DNA from: Akanthomyces muscarius
Lineage: Eukaryota > Ascomycota > Sordariomycetes > Hypocreales > Cordycipitaceae
DNA length: 64,000 nt
Direction: 5' to 3'
Assembly (NCBI RefSeq): GCF_028009165.1
Contig: NC_079243.1
Location: forward strand, 2,356,001 to 2,420,000
Made by a program: the position numbers and the translations under genes. The stretch's first letter is position 1; each line of letters begins with the position of its first letter. Under the pieces are notes generated by a model. That model did not search any database. It was not told where the DNA came from and saw only the letters and a list, made by a program, of their open reading frames with translations. Positions 22,801 to 32,700 of this stretch are shown here, piece by piece.

Positions 22801-24640
22801 CCTGACACTAAGCGGCGACCATCAAGACTAACTTCATCATAGCAAGATCATACCGTTGCGATCATGTACGCCATATTCTTGACGCTTGTCCTGTCGATAT
22901 TTCCGCCAGCATTTGTCCTGTATCCAGCGATCGAAAAGGCAAGCAATACTCGATCGATGCAATACGCAAACGGTGTGAGCCCCGGGCCTTTGATATTGTC
23001 GTACCTCTTGTTTGATGCGATTTTCATCACGGTCATTTCTATCGCCCTGGCGCCTATCATTAGTGGCCCGATCCAGGCGTGGGTTGGTTCTGGCGCCTTG
23101 CTCGGTGTCGCACTGGTCTTGTACGGCCTGGCCGCCGTTCTCGTCGGCCATATCGTGTCTCATTTTACCGCTGGACCACTCAAAGCATTCATCGCAGCTT
23201 TTGGTGTCAACTTGGTCATGTTTGCGGTTTCTGCTGGTGCATATGGTGTAAGTGCACAACTTGGCTCTGACATAAAACGCGGCGCTTTACTGATAAAGAT
23301 AATAGGCTTCGACAATGTCATCAGAAAAGACAGCGAGGGCTGTTGCATTTGGCTTCGGGCTAATCTCGCCGATCGGAAACATTTTTAGAATCATGATGAT
23401 TGGGCTGAATGTCGCCAACCAAGGCTGCACCAATTACAACAACAAGCCCTCCTCCGCTATCGACGGCTACTCTGGCCCGATTCTCTATCTACTACTTCAA
23501 GTCATTGCGCTATCTGTGTTGGCGATTTGGCTCGAGGGCGGTTTGTCGCTCTTCCGCAAAGACATTCCTACTTCCGCGGACACGGATATTGAAATGCGTG
23601 AGCCGTGCATGCCCGGCAGCGGTGTGGCAGCAGAGGTTCTGCGCACAGAGCACGAGAAAGGCGATATGCTGCGGGCAGTGCACGTCACGAAGGCGTTCAA
23701 ATCAAATGTTGCTTTGGACGATGTTACTTTTGGGCTCCCACTTGGCCAAGTGCTTGCCCTTATTGGACCTAACGGCGCAGGTAAATCCACTCTTGTCAAT
23801 GTTATCCAGGGAGAACTTGCTGCCGACAAAGGCGGGGTGATGCTGTGCGGAGATAATTCAAGAAATGCTTCCTCAAAGAAGCACATTGGCGTGTGTCCCC
23901 AGCACGACTCCTTGGACCTTCTCACCACACGTCAGCACCTCGCGTTCTACGCCAAGATACGTGGTGTCCAGGACCCCAACAGCAATGTCGACTACCTTCT
24001 CAGGAGGCTCGACCTCGAGCCTCACGCGAAAACGGCGGCCGCCAAGCTGTCGGGCGGCAACAAGAGAAAGCTCAGCCTAGCAATTGCGCTGATGGGCACG
24101 CCGCCCGTACTTGTGTTGGACGAGCCCACGACAGCTATGGATGCTGTTGCCAAGCGTGTCTTCTGGGATATCATCAAAAAGGTCACCGCAGACCGTTCCA
24201 TTCTTCTCACGACACACAGCATGGAAGAAGCCGACGCGCTGGCGAACCGTGCGGTCATTCTGGCCACCAAAGTGCTCGACATTGGCACCACCCAGGATCT
24301 GCGCACCAGGTACGGGACCCAGAGTCACATCACCGTGCAGCTCACGTCGGCACCGCACACATCCGAGGATGAGATGCAGCGGGTATGGGCGCGCATACAG
24401 GAAGGTGTGCCGAGCGCGGCGCTGGAACGAGACATGAGCCGCGGCCAGATTCGCTTCACCGTGCCTCTGAAAGGGCAAGGCGGTGCGGGAAGCAGCAGTC
24501 TTACGGTGATTACAGTCACTGAGCTTCTTGAATACTCGAAGCAAGAACTGGGCATTGCACATTATAACGTGGGCAGCGCAACTCTGGAAGGGGCGTTTTT
24601 GAACATTATCCAGGCCAACAACTTCCAAGAGGATGCTTGA
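19875..24640 (+). CDS. Full-size ABCA-type ABC transporter
   Basis: Three exons (19875-22784, 22843-23247, 23306-24640) with two 58-nt introns ending in TAG give 1549 residues in the order TMD1-NBD1-TMD2-NBD2. TM segments include FLLTFYVIPIVILSLLLSLP near the N-terminus and WWPYFFAILIPLGAALAMVI at the start of TMD2, each followed by a large extracytoplasmic loop, as in the ABCA family. NBD1 (around residue 502) has Walker A GPNGSGKTT, signature LSGGQKRKLQLA and Walker B ICLIDECTSGLDP, where Cys replaces the usual Pro after the catalytic Glu. NBD2 (around 1257) has GPNGAGKST, LSGGNKRKLSLA and VLVLDEPTTAMD. ABCA proteins usually move lipids; the substrate here is unknown. The gene borders the peptide cluster and may or may not belong to it. 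Confidence 0.92.
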
Positions 24641-24832
24641 GATGCAGCCCATCAGGACTTACAACTGTACTTTTAAATGATTTAGCGAGCAAATGTTTTT
24701 CTTTCTTTTTTTCAGAAAACCTTCCCTGCACAAGTCGAATTCGACGTCAAGCACAATACCATGTGCATGATTCCGTGCATGCGAGTGACATCTTTTATTG
24801 GATTGATTCTGCTACTGCGGTGACAGTGGAAG

Positions 24833-25843
24833 CTAACAATGTTTCAACAACCTGTCAATCATTTCATCTACATGATCAAGAAAGATGGAGATGTGGCCCT
24901 GGCCCTCGAGAAGACGAACCTGTGCCGTACCGGCAGGAAGATGCTGCGCAATCCATTTTCCATGCGCAAAGGGCACCATCTTGTCGTCACTGCCTTGGTA
25001 GAGCAGTACATGCGTTTTGTTTTCGCCCACGTCAAACCCCCAAGGCTGCAGAAAGGCAAGGTCGTCGTCGATCCAGCCGTCGCAGTTTACCTGCAGTCCC
25101 TCGCGGAAACTCTGGGACAGGTAGTTGCCGAAATCTGGGTCGCGCAAAATGACCGCCTTGTCGACCTCGGGCAGGTTCGAGGCCATGGCAGTCATTATGC
25201 TCTGCGCATCGCCCATCATGTCGGGTCGCTCGGCTTCGCAGAATTCGCGCAGCTTGGCTTCGCCTTGCAGCGCTGCGTGGAATTCTTGCAGGTCTGGTAG
25301 TGACTGTCAGAGGAGAAGAAAAACAGGACGAGGAACCTTTTTCCAGGCAGTCTGCAAAAACCTACTTCCTTCGCCCTGACCGCTGAGAAAATCCAAGTCA
25401 TCGGCGTCCGAAGGCCCAACGCTGGCAATTAAAAGCGCGGCCAGACAGCCTGGTAGTCGTGCTGCGCAAGCAAGCGCATGTGGTCCTGCAAATGAACAAG
25501 TCAGTTTGAGAGCGAAAGTTGCACATCATTTTCTCCTTGACCTACCGCCGCCACTCCAGCCCGCCACAAGACATTTGCTAATGCTGAGATGCTGCGTGAG
25601 CTGTTTAATGTCGTCGACGACGTCCGCTACCCGACGCCCTTTTTGTCTTGTGGAACCGCCATAGCCAGCTCTGTCTATTGTGATCAGCTTTACACCTCTG
25701 CTTTTGCATTTGGCTTCGAAGACCGGGAGCACCGCCTTGTTCCCCGGAGTGCCGTGGAGGAAGATTAACGGGATGCCATCGGTCGCCGCTGAGACGCTGT
25801 AAGATAGTTGCCGTCCGTCTGTGAGGCGGAATACCTGGTCCAT
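24833..25843 (-). CDS. Alpha/beta hydrolase
   Basis: Three exons (25546-25843, 25366-25485, 24833-25293) with GTAGGT...CAG introns give 292 residues. The oxyanion-hole motif is FLHGTPGNK and the nucleophile elbow is GWSGGGP, completed across the first intron (exon 1 ends after GWSGG plus one base). The acid is probably in LLYQGSDDKMVP and the His in LEGQGHIS. The order and spacing fit a canonical serine hydrolase. No signal peptide is seen, so it is probably cytosolic. It lies 427 nt from the 3' end of the repeat-peptide precursor gene, in the same direction, and could act on the peptide or on an ester formed in the pathway. This link is by position only. Confidence 0.85.
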
Positions 25844-26270
25844 TGTTACGAGCTGAATGCGGTTTGTCTGGTGTGTTTGGGCGTGAGGAGAGGGTCGTCA
25901 GGCGGGCAGTCCGATGATATATCTATATGGGCGATCAGGCTATGCAACATTACTAATGCAACCCAAGGCGAGCGAACTAACCATCCACAACAGGGTGACT
26001 GGAGACCCCCAATTTCCTGTGGCCGAGGTTTATATGCCAAATTCTCATTACGAATAAACAGGAGCGAACAAACGTGTAGATTGAGAATGAATGGCAAGTT
26101 TTGATGTCAATTTCAGCGTCGCCCATGCCAAGTATCTGTATGCTACCGTACAAGTCCAAGTATCCCCCATCCTTTGCACTCTCAGAGGGTCAAGTCAACG
26201 AAAATTTCGATAAAGTTTGGAGCCTCGTGGACTCATAAGAATTGTAATACTAACAGTATGCAAGAGTTCT
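25844..26270. other. Intergenic between hydrolase and peptide precursor
   Basis: This is the promoter side of the hydrolase and the 3' flank of the precursor. No gene, tRNA or repeat is seen. Confidence 0.5.
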
Positions 26271-26639
26271 TTAGTCGGTGACCTCGCCAGCAGGGTGGGT
26301 GTATTCGATAGCACGCTTGTCGGTCACGCCGCCGGCTTGGTGCGTGTACTCAATAGCACGCTTGTCTGTCACGCCTCCAGCTGGGTGAGTGTACTCGATG
26401 GCACGTTTATCAGTGACACTGCCAGCAGGATGAGTGTACTCGATGGCGCGCTTGTTGGTGACACCTCCGGCAGGGTGGGTGTACTCGATGGCACGTTTAT
26501 CAGTGACACCGCCGGCTGGGTGAGTGTACTCGATGGCACGTTTATCAGTGACACCGCCGGCTGGGTGAGTGTACTCGATCGGAGACGCTGCTCCAAGAGT
26601 AACCAGGATGGCTGTGCAGATAAGGCGATTGATTTGCAT
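26271..26639 (-). CDS. Secreted repeat precursor of a dikaritin-type RiPP
   Basis: A single exon of 122 residues. The signal peptide (MQINRLICTAILVTLGAASP) is followed directly by seven copies of a 12-residue unit, IEYTHPAGGVTD, separated by Lys-Arg-Ala. The six Lys-Arg pairs are classic Kex2 sites; cleavage would release peptides beginning with Ala-Ile. Variation is confined to the centre and end of the unit: Pro to Gln in copy 6, Gly to Ser in copy 4, Gly to Glu in copy 7, and Asp to Asn in copy 3. The Ile-Glu-Tyr-Thr-His part is invariant. This architecture matches precursors of ustiloxin, asperipin-2a and epichloecyclins, which are cyclised by UstYa-type oxidases; such a gene is the next one. 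The exact core and the crosslink cannot be read from DNA. A non-cyclised Kex2-processed repeat protein is the alternative. Confidence 0.88.
   Translation of the reverse strand: MQINRLICTAILVTLGAASPIEYTHPAGGVTDKRAIEYTHPAGGVTDKRAIEYTHPAGGVTNKRAIEYTHPAGSVTDKRAIEYTHPAGGVTDKRAIEYTHQAGGVTDKRAIEYTHPAGEVTD
26274..26579 (-). repeat. 45-nt tandem repeats coding the RiPP cores
   Basis: Seven tandem units (six of 45 nt and a final 36 nt) encode the repeated peptide. Two adjacent units, 26481-26525 and 26526-26570, are identical at the DNA level, which suggests recent duplication or gene conversion. Confidence 0.9.
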
Positions 26640-27092
26640 CTTTATTGTTGAAATGGAGGTATTGGTTAGCTGATTTACTTATGTGATAAAACAACATCTG
26701 TCAAGTCGGGCGGCGTACTCTATATACTGGCACAGCGGCAAGCAATACAGCGTGTTACGATGGCATATGCAGTAGTAGCCTCGCCCGTCGAAAAGCCGAA
26801 TATTGCAGTATACCTGGCCTTGGACTCCTCAGCCGTCAAGTAATATGCATGCATATGCAAATGTATTCGGTACTAGGCGTGGCTGTCAAGTCATCTCACC
26901 CGTCATCTCACCCGCCAGCCTTGCGCCCCGACGGCCAGGCGTATCATCTCACACAGTGGAGCATCACATCTTGCAGAATAGCAACATCCTGAGCTGCGCT
27001 TGGACTGCTATTGCTAATCACTTGCCTTAATACTAGCAGTTTCGCAAGTTGGCGGCTCTGTGTCCTCAATCAACAAGCGCTATCCCTCCGAG
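26640..27092. other. Divergent promoter of precursor and UstYa-like gene
   Basis: A 453-nt region between the two divergently transcribed core genes of the cluster. It is a likely shared regulatory region for the cluster bZIP protein. I could not identify a palindromic binding site with confidence. Confidence 0.55.
26721..26726 (-). promoter_or_regulatory. TATA box of the precursor gene
   Basis: TATATA lies about 82 nt upstream of the precursor ATG (26639), the only such element in the divergent promoter at a suitable distance. Confidence 0.45.
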
Positions 27093-28075
27093 ATGCCATA
27101 CTCAAAAATGGAAAAGGTCGATATAGAAGACCCGTTTGAGAGCCACGGGCTCTTAGGACAGAATGACCTCATCGCCTGTAAAGGAGCAGAAATCGCGACC
27201 AAAGTGCGGCGACGGATCTTTTGGGTACTGTCCGTGGGCAATGTGATCTTATTCCTCGTTTCGATTTTCATGGTCTCTTTTTCCTGGAAAACTCGGCGCT
27301 TTGTGTTTAGAAACGGGGGGAACGTATTACTGAAGGAGATCGACGCATATTGTAAGTAGCTCGTCATGCAGACACCGCGCGCCACTGACACGCCCTCTTC
27401 TTAGCACCCGTATATGACCAAGTACAAGTCCCTCTCGTCGATGCCACCATCAACGGCTCGCTTCTGAACCGCGAGTCTTCCATATATCGCCAGCCCCCAT
27501 CTTTCGAAGTAGACGCGGCATGGGAGCGTATCACGCACCAGTTCCCCCACGCCATCAGCTCCAAAGACGTGAGGCGCCTCGGTAAAGACCCCAGCAAGAC
27601 GGCCAAATGGCCAGAGGACTGGGGATTCGGCCCGGACGCCCACATTGCCGAACTCGACATTATCCACACGGTGCACTGTCTCAACGCCGTCCGGCGCGAC
27701 GTTCACTGGCGGCACTATTTTGCAGACCGGTACCCCGACGGCGACTTTCCAGAGCTGCACCGCGTGCACACTGATCACTGCATCTACATTATTCTGCAAA
27801 ACCTAATGTGCAGCGCAAATGGAGACGTCATTACCAATGTCTGGGTGGAGGGGCAGTCGCACCCGTTTCCGGACTTCAACGTGCACAAAAAGTGCCGTGA
27901 TTACGAGACATTTGTGGATTGGCACCATAAGACGCAGATTACGGACATGGAAGGATATGAGAAGATGAGGGCGCCCGAAAGAGCATTTAAGTGGCCAATG
28001 TCGCAAGAGTTTCACGATTTGTTCCAGACTGGCCTGACGGGGGGGAGCATCAAAGATGCATCTCTCTTAGACTAG
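27093..28075 (+). CDS. UstYa-like (DUF3328) RiPP oxidase
   Basis: Two exons, 27093-27351 and 27405-28075, with a 53-nt intron (GTAAGT...TAG) give 309 residues. A short N-terminal cytoplasmic part is followed by one membrane segment (IFWVLSVGNVILFLVSIFMV), then a lumenal domain with two HxxHC motifs, HTVHC and HTDHC, about 40 residues apart. These define the UstYa/DUF3328 family. In ustiloxin and asperipin biosynthesis these proteins carry out oxidative macrocyclisation of the precursor, probably as copper or other metal enzymes in the secretory pathway. The gene is divergent from the precursor gene. The start is the first ATG (MPYSKMEKVDIEDPF); the frame upstream has no ATG. Only one family member is seen, as in the asperipin cluster; ustiloxin has two. 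Confidence 0.92.
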
Positions 28076-28127
28076 TTGGCAACTTCATTTCTTAAATTTT
28101 TATGCAAGAGAGAATTCCTTTTGGCAC

Positions 28128-28990
28128 TCACCCTCCCTCTCCTCTCTCTGCTGTTCCTTGCATATCTTGTGCACCTCTACCTGAACGATTAATCAGCTCT
28201 TCCACCGCGTCCAAATGCGCGGGCACGCCACTTTCCTGCTGCAGCAGCTCCAGCTCCACGCCCAGACTGTAGAGTTTTCTGAGCTCCTGCACCATTCCGC
28301 AGGCTTTGGAAACAATTTTGGTATGCGCAGAATTTGTTCTGTCGGGCACCGGCGGCACCGTTGAGGACTTGCCAGATCCAGGACGCGATCTTGACATGTC
28401 CATCCTCGCTGCTAAGGACGGAGCTGTTGCCAAACTGGCGCTTTGACATGGACTGGCAGGCGACAGTGGCATCTCCACTGGCGGAATATTACTGCTCGTC
28501 GAGACGCCGGGCGTGCAAGTCCAGGAAATGTCCCCAAAGTCCATGTTGACGCCAAGGCTGGCCTGTCTGGCCTGAGAGTTCGCCTGCAGCGTCCCAGAGT
28601 AGTTTCCGTAATTGACACCCTAGGCACATTGTTCCAATTAGCGACCGTAATCTTTAACACTGTCATTGCAGCGAATCGCTTCGGATTACAAGGGGCAGTC
28701 AGCTCACCAGTCCATCTCCACAGTTCTGGGACTCGTCCGCTCTACTATACTCGCAATGAGAAGACTCGAAGGAACCTCGCTCCGGGCCGGAAAGCAGCTG
28801 CATGCCAAAAGCACCGCAGTGTATATCGTCGTCGTCGGAGCCGCCGTGTTTTTTCTTCTTTCGCATCTTTTGCCCTTGAATTGAAGAATTAGTCGCGTGA
28901 AAATTTCACGGTCAAAGGCCTTGATTTACTATATCGTCTTTGAGCCTCTCGATTTTGGCTTTTGCGCCTATCCTCATACGCACTGCCCAT
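28128..28990 (-). CDS. Cluster-linked bZIP transcription factor
   Basis: Three exons: 28930-28990 (20 codons plus one base), 28708-28874 and 28128-28619, giving 239 residues. The introns are 55 nt (GTAAAT...AAG) and 88 nt (GTGAGC...TAG). Exon 1 plus the start of exon 2 build a textbook basic region, DRRKSQNREAQRRYRQKMRK, split after the second Tyr-Arg step. An in-frame TAA just upstream makes 28990 the only reasonable start. The middle is low-complexity. The C-terminal half has a probable helix (MVQELRKLYSLGVELELLQQ) like the end region of many pathway regulators. A long leucine zipper is not obvious. It converges with the UstYa-like gene (52 nt apart), so it is the likely pathway regulator. 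The first exons are too short to be seen by length alone. Confidence 0.75.
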
Positions 28991-29794
28991 TATCGCGGTC
29001 GACTGGATACTCCATTACTATTCATGGCCTTCTTTTGGCCCCCGCGGCGAGTTTATGCTTCTATAAGTAATCTCACATTCTGAGAGGATTCAACATGTCG
29101 CCATGCCACAGCCTGATTCACTTCTCAGACCGGCAGCTGCACTGCTGCCGCCGACACCAGTGGAATCCATTGCATCGCGCTAGCCCATAAATGCGGATAA
29201 TGTGCCGCTAGTGGAACCGTTTCGCCGCTAATAAATTAAGATCTCAATCGGCTGCCGAGATATTACTAACATCCCGGCAGCTGGCAGTTCCGCAGCGCAA
29301 GGCACGAGGCTCTGCGAAGTCGGTAGCTCAGGAAGTCGTTCGGGGACGGCACTTGTTCGCTTTTTCGGCATGTTCACATTTCGAGAACGGAATCAGGCTG
29401 TCGGGAGTGGACATGGCTTTCACATCATTGCACATAACTCGTTCGATTACGCCATCTGCAGCATGTTTGCTCGGGGGACTTTTGTAAAACGAGGCTACGG
29501 GGCCCTTGATGGCTTTACAGCTGGGAACCCTGATGACTTGTATTTATTGATAGATGAATAGGCACCCGAGTAAGCTTACCAGCGCGGGGCCCCGGAGACG
29601 TTTGGAAAATGCAACTCCGTACATCAACTTACTGGAGCCCGCATGAGCTGACTTTTACAACTCCAATGCTATAGGCGATACCCAGAGCTGAAAGTGTGCA
29701 TGTCCACCACTAGAAGTGACCGGCATTTACTCAATTCGTTTTTCATAATCTATTACCGATGTGATTGTGCCAAAGTCTGAAAAAGAGATACACC
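28991..29794. other. Divergent intergenic region, bZIP and ABCC genes
   Basis: About 800 nt between the starts of the bZIP and ABCC genes. A 63-codon plus-strand frame at 29370-29561 has no recognisable content. Probably promoter sequence. Confidence 0.5.
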
Positions 29795-32700
29795 ATGAGC
29801 CAACCGTGCGGCTCACCGAACGACTCCAGTTTCGGTCCGTCTGTCAACTCTTGCTACAGAAGCTTCGATTTCACCCTCTTTTTCGAGGACACAATCTTGT
29901 CGCTGGTTCCTTCTTCCATATTCATACCAATCGCATCTTTTTACATTGCCATTCTCGTAAAAACGAAGCCCGTTGCAATTCGTACAACATGGTACATAAT
30001 GAAACTGGTATATCTCCTAATGCAGCGTGTTGATCCAAATGCTTACTCGGGGTAAGATCGCCTATGCGGCGCTAGCCGTCACGTATTGGATATTTCTAAT
30101 CGCCATTACGCGTGATTCTGCAAATGCCACAGCCGCCGGTATTCCTGCCGCCGCTCTTGCTCTGGTATCAAGTATACTGCTGGCTATTCTTGCTGCCTTG
30201 GAGCACACCAAGGCACTCGCGCCGTCGCCAGCACCCATCTTCTTCATTTCCGTCACTGCGCTCCTAGACATCGCAAGAGTGCGCACACTGTTTTTGACAG
30301 GACAACCCTTCCCCGCAGCTACGCTGTGTGTTGGTCTGGTTCTGAAATTACTACTGCTGGTGTTCGAAAGCCGAAGCAAGAAGAACGGCCTTGCCGCACT
30401 ACCGTCGCAGACGAGCCCGGAGAAACTGGCAGGTCCGATGAGTCGAACAATGTTCCACTGGATTAATCCACTGCTCATACTAGGATTCAAGGGGTCGCTG
30501 AAAGGGCATTGCTTAGGTCCAATTGACCCCAAGTTTGATGCCGAATACTTGACCGAAAGATTTGCTGCCGTTCCACAAAGTGTCAAAGATGGACTTTCCG
30601 AGGGTGGGCTTAGCACTCTCACTCTGACATGTATCAGGCAGGATCTATTGTACCCTATCATTCCTCGACTTTTTGTTTCCCTCTTTACGTTTCTGCAGCC
30701 ATTTCTCATCGACTCCATGTTGAGCTGGCTCACCAAAAGTAACCGCGGCGCCTCAAATCAGGGATACGGCTTAATTGTAGCGACGTTTTTCGTGTACTTT
30801 GGCATCGCAGTATGTAGCACTCTTTTCAGTGCGAAGTACTCTGACGCTAACAATATTTGACCAGGCCTCCTATAGTTGGTACTGGCACCAGGTCAACAGA
30901 TCAGTCACCATGATTCGTGGCGGCCTCGTGGTGGTTCTCTTTGACAAGCTCCTGCGCCTTGCCGAAATCCCGAGTGTCGAGTCACAGGCAATGACACTCA
31001 TGTTTAGCGACACCCAGCGGGTCATGACCGCCATGAATTACTTCCACGAGCTCTGGGCCGGTGTCTTTGATACTGCAATAGCTACGTGGCTTCTGTATCG
31101 CAAGACGGGGGCGGCGAGCTTTGCAATGCTCGCAGTCACGATAGGTATTTTCGAAGCCCGCCTCGCCTCGGAGCTGTAGATTTTCGGCTGACCCAGGAAA
31201 ATGTAGTGTCGTCGATTGCTTGCGCGAGCCTTTCCAAGAAATTGAGCGGAATGCAGCAGCAATGGTTGGCGGCCGTGGAACAAAGACTTGGGCCGACAAA
31301 ACGCATGCTGTCGTCTCTCAAGGCAGTGAAAATGCTGTCGGCGGACGATCGGATTTCGAGCACCATCACAGCCCTGCGCCGCGCCGAGCTGGCTGCCGCC
31401 TGGCCTTTCCGGAGGCTTCGCATCTTCACGACTGCCATATGTAAGTACTTGCACAAAGCGAGTCGAGGCCTTCAATGACGAACCGCAGGACAGCTTACAG
31501 CACCATTACCCTGTCGCCACCGCTGGTCTTCGGGGTGTACATCGCACTCGCCTCCGACGACCACGGGCTAGATGTTTCAAGACTTTTCACGTCTCTCTCG
31601 CTCATCAATCTGCTAGCGACGCCTGTGATGCATCTCTGCCAAGCCATTCCAGTACTTGGAGCGGCGCATGGCTGCATGGCGCGCATTCAGAGCTTTCTAG
31701 AGCTCGAAGAGCAAAGCGATAGAAGAACCACAATAGCTCCATCGCAAAGCTTAGAAACGGAAGCTAGGAATATTTTCTCAGTGAGAAATGTGTCTCTAGG
31801 ATGGACGGCTGGAAAGCCCATCCTCCACAACATCAATTTCGACGTCAAGCGCGGGTCGCGAGTCGCCATTCTGGGACGCATTGGCTCTGGGAAATCACTT
31901 CTCCTCAAGGGTTTGCTGAGTGAGGTAGAAGAGATTTCAGGGGTTATTTCCGTCGCTGAGGGCGCATCCTTTGCGTACTGCAGCCAGACCCCGTGGCTGG
32001 AGAACGCATCGGCAGAAGAAAATTGGACTGGACGCTGCGCATCGAGAACCCCCGCCGTTCTTGGGAAGATGGCTCAAGACTACGCTCTGAAGGATATTCA
32101 AAATCTTCAAGATTACAAAACAGGGACGATTGGTAGCCAAGGTGTGAAACTCAGTGGTGGGCAGCGACATAGGCTGGTAAGTCCGATGTATGTCTGGCAA
32201 CACCTCCACTTCTGACTATGATGCCAGGCACTTGCACGAGCGCTCTCTCTCGATAGAGATATTGTCCTACTGGATGATGTCTTCAGTGCCTTGGATCGTC
32301 GCACAAAGATCCACGTAGCGGAAAGCTTATTGCGGAGGGCGCGAGAGGGAGAAAATACGAACACTGTCATCTTCAGCACCCATGACGGTATGAATGTGTC
32401 TCGGCCTGCTTTTGAAAATCTACTTCTGACCAAGTGCAAGAGTACATTGCCAACATGGCAGATGAAATATACGAGATAGATCGATCAGGCACAGTTATCC
32501 GACGCAGCAAGGTGGACTTGCCCGCAGGCACCTCGCCAGCAGACAGCGCCTCGTCGATAGAGGCCGAGGAAGAAGTCTCCACGGCGGAGCAATCTCAAAC
32601 CTCCTCTTCGATTTCTATTTTACCTCTTACGGCTGACCCCACGGTAAAAGACATGGATGTGTACAAGACATACCTGCGCTCCATGGGACTCGGTAACGCT

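Noticed and set aside
26217..26651. A plus-strand repetitive open frame opposite the peptide precursor
   Set aside because: Any frame opposite a 45-nt tandem array stays open and repeats. It has no signal peptide, and the minus-strand frame has signal sequence and Kex2 sites.
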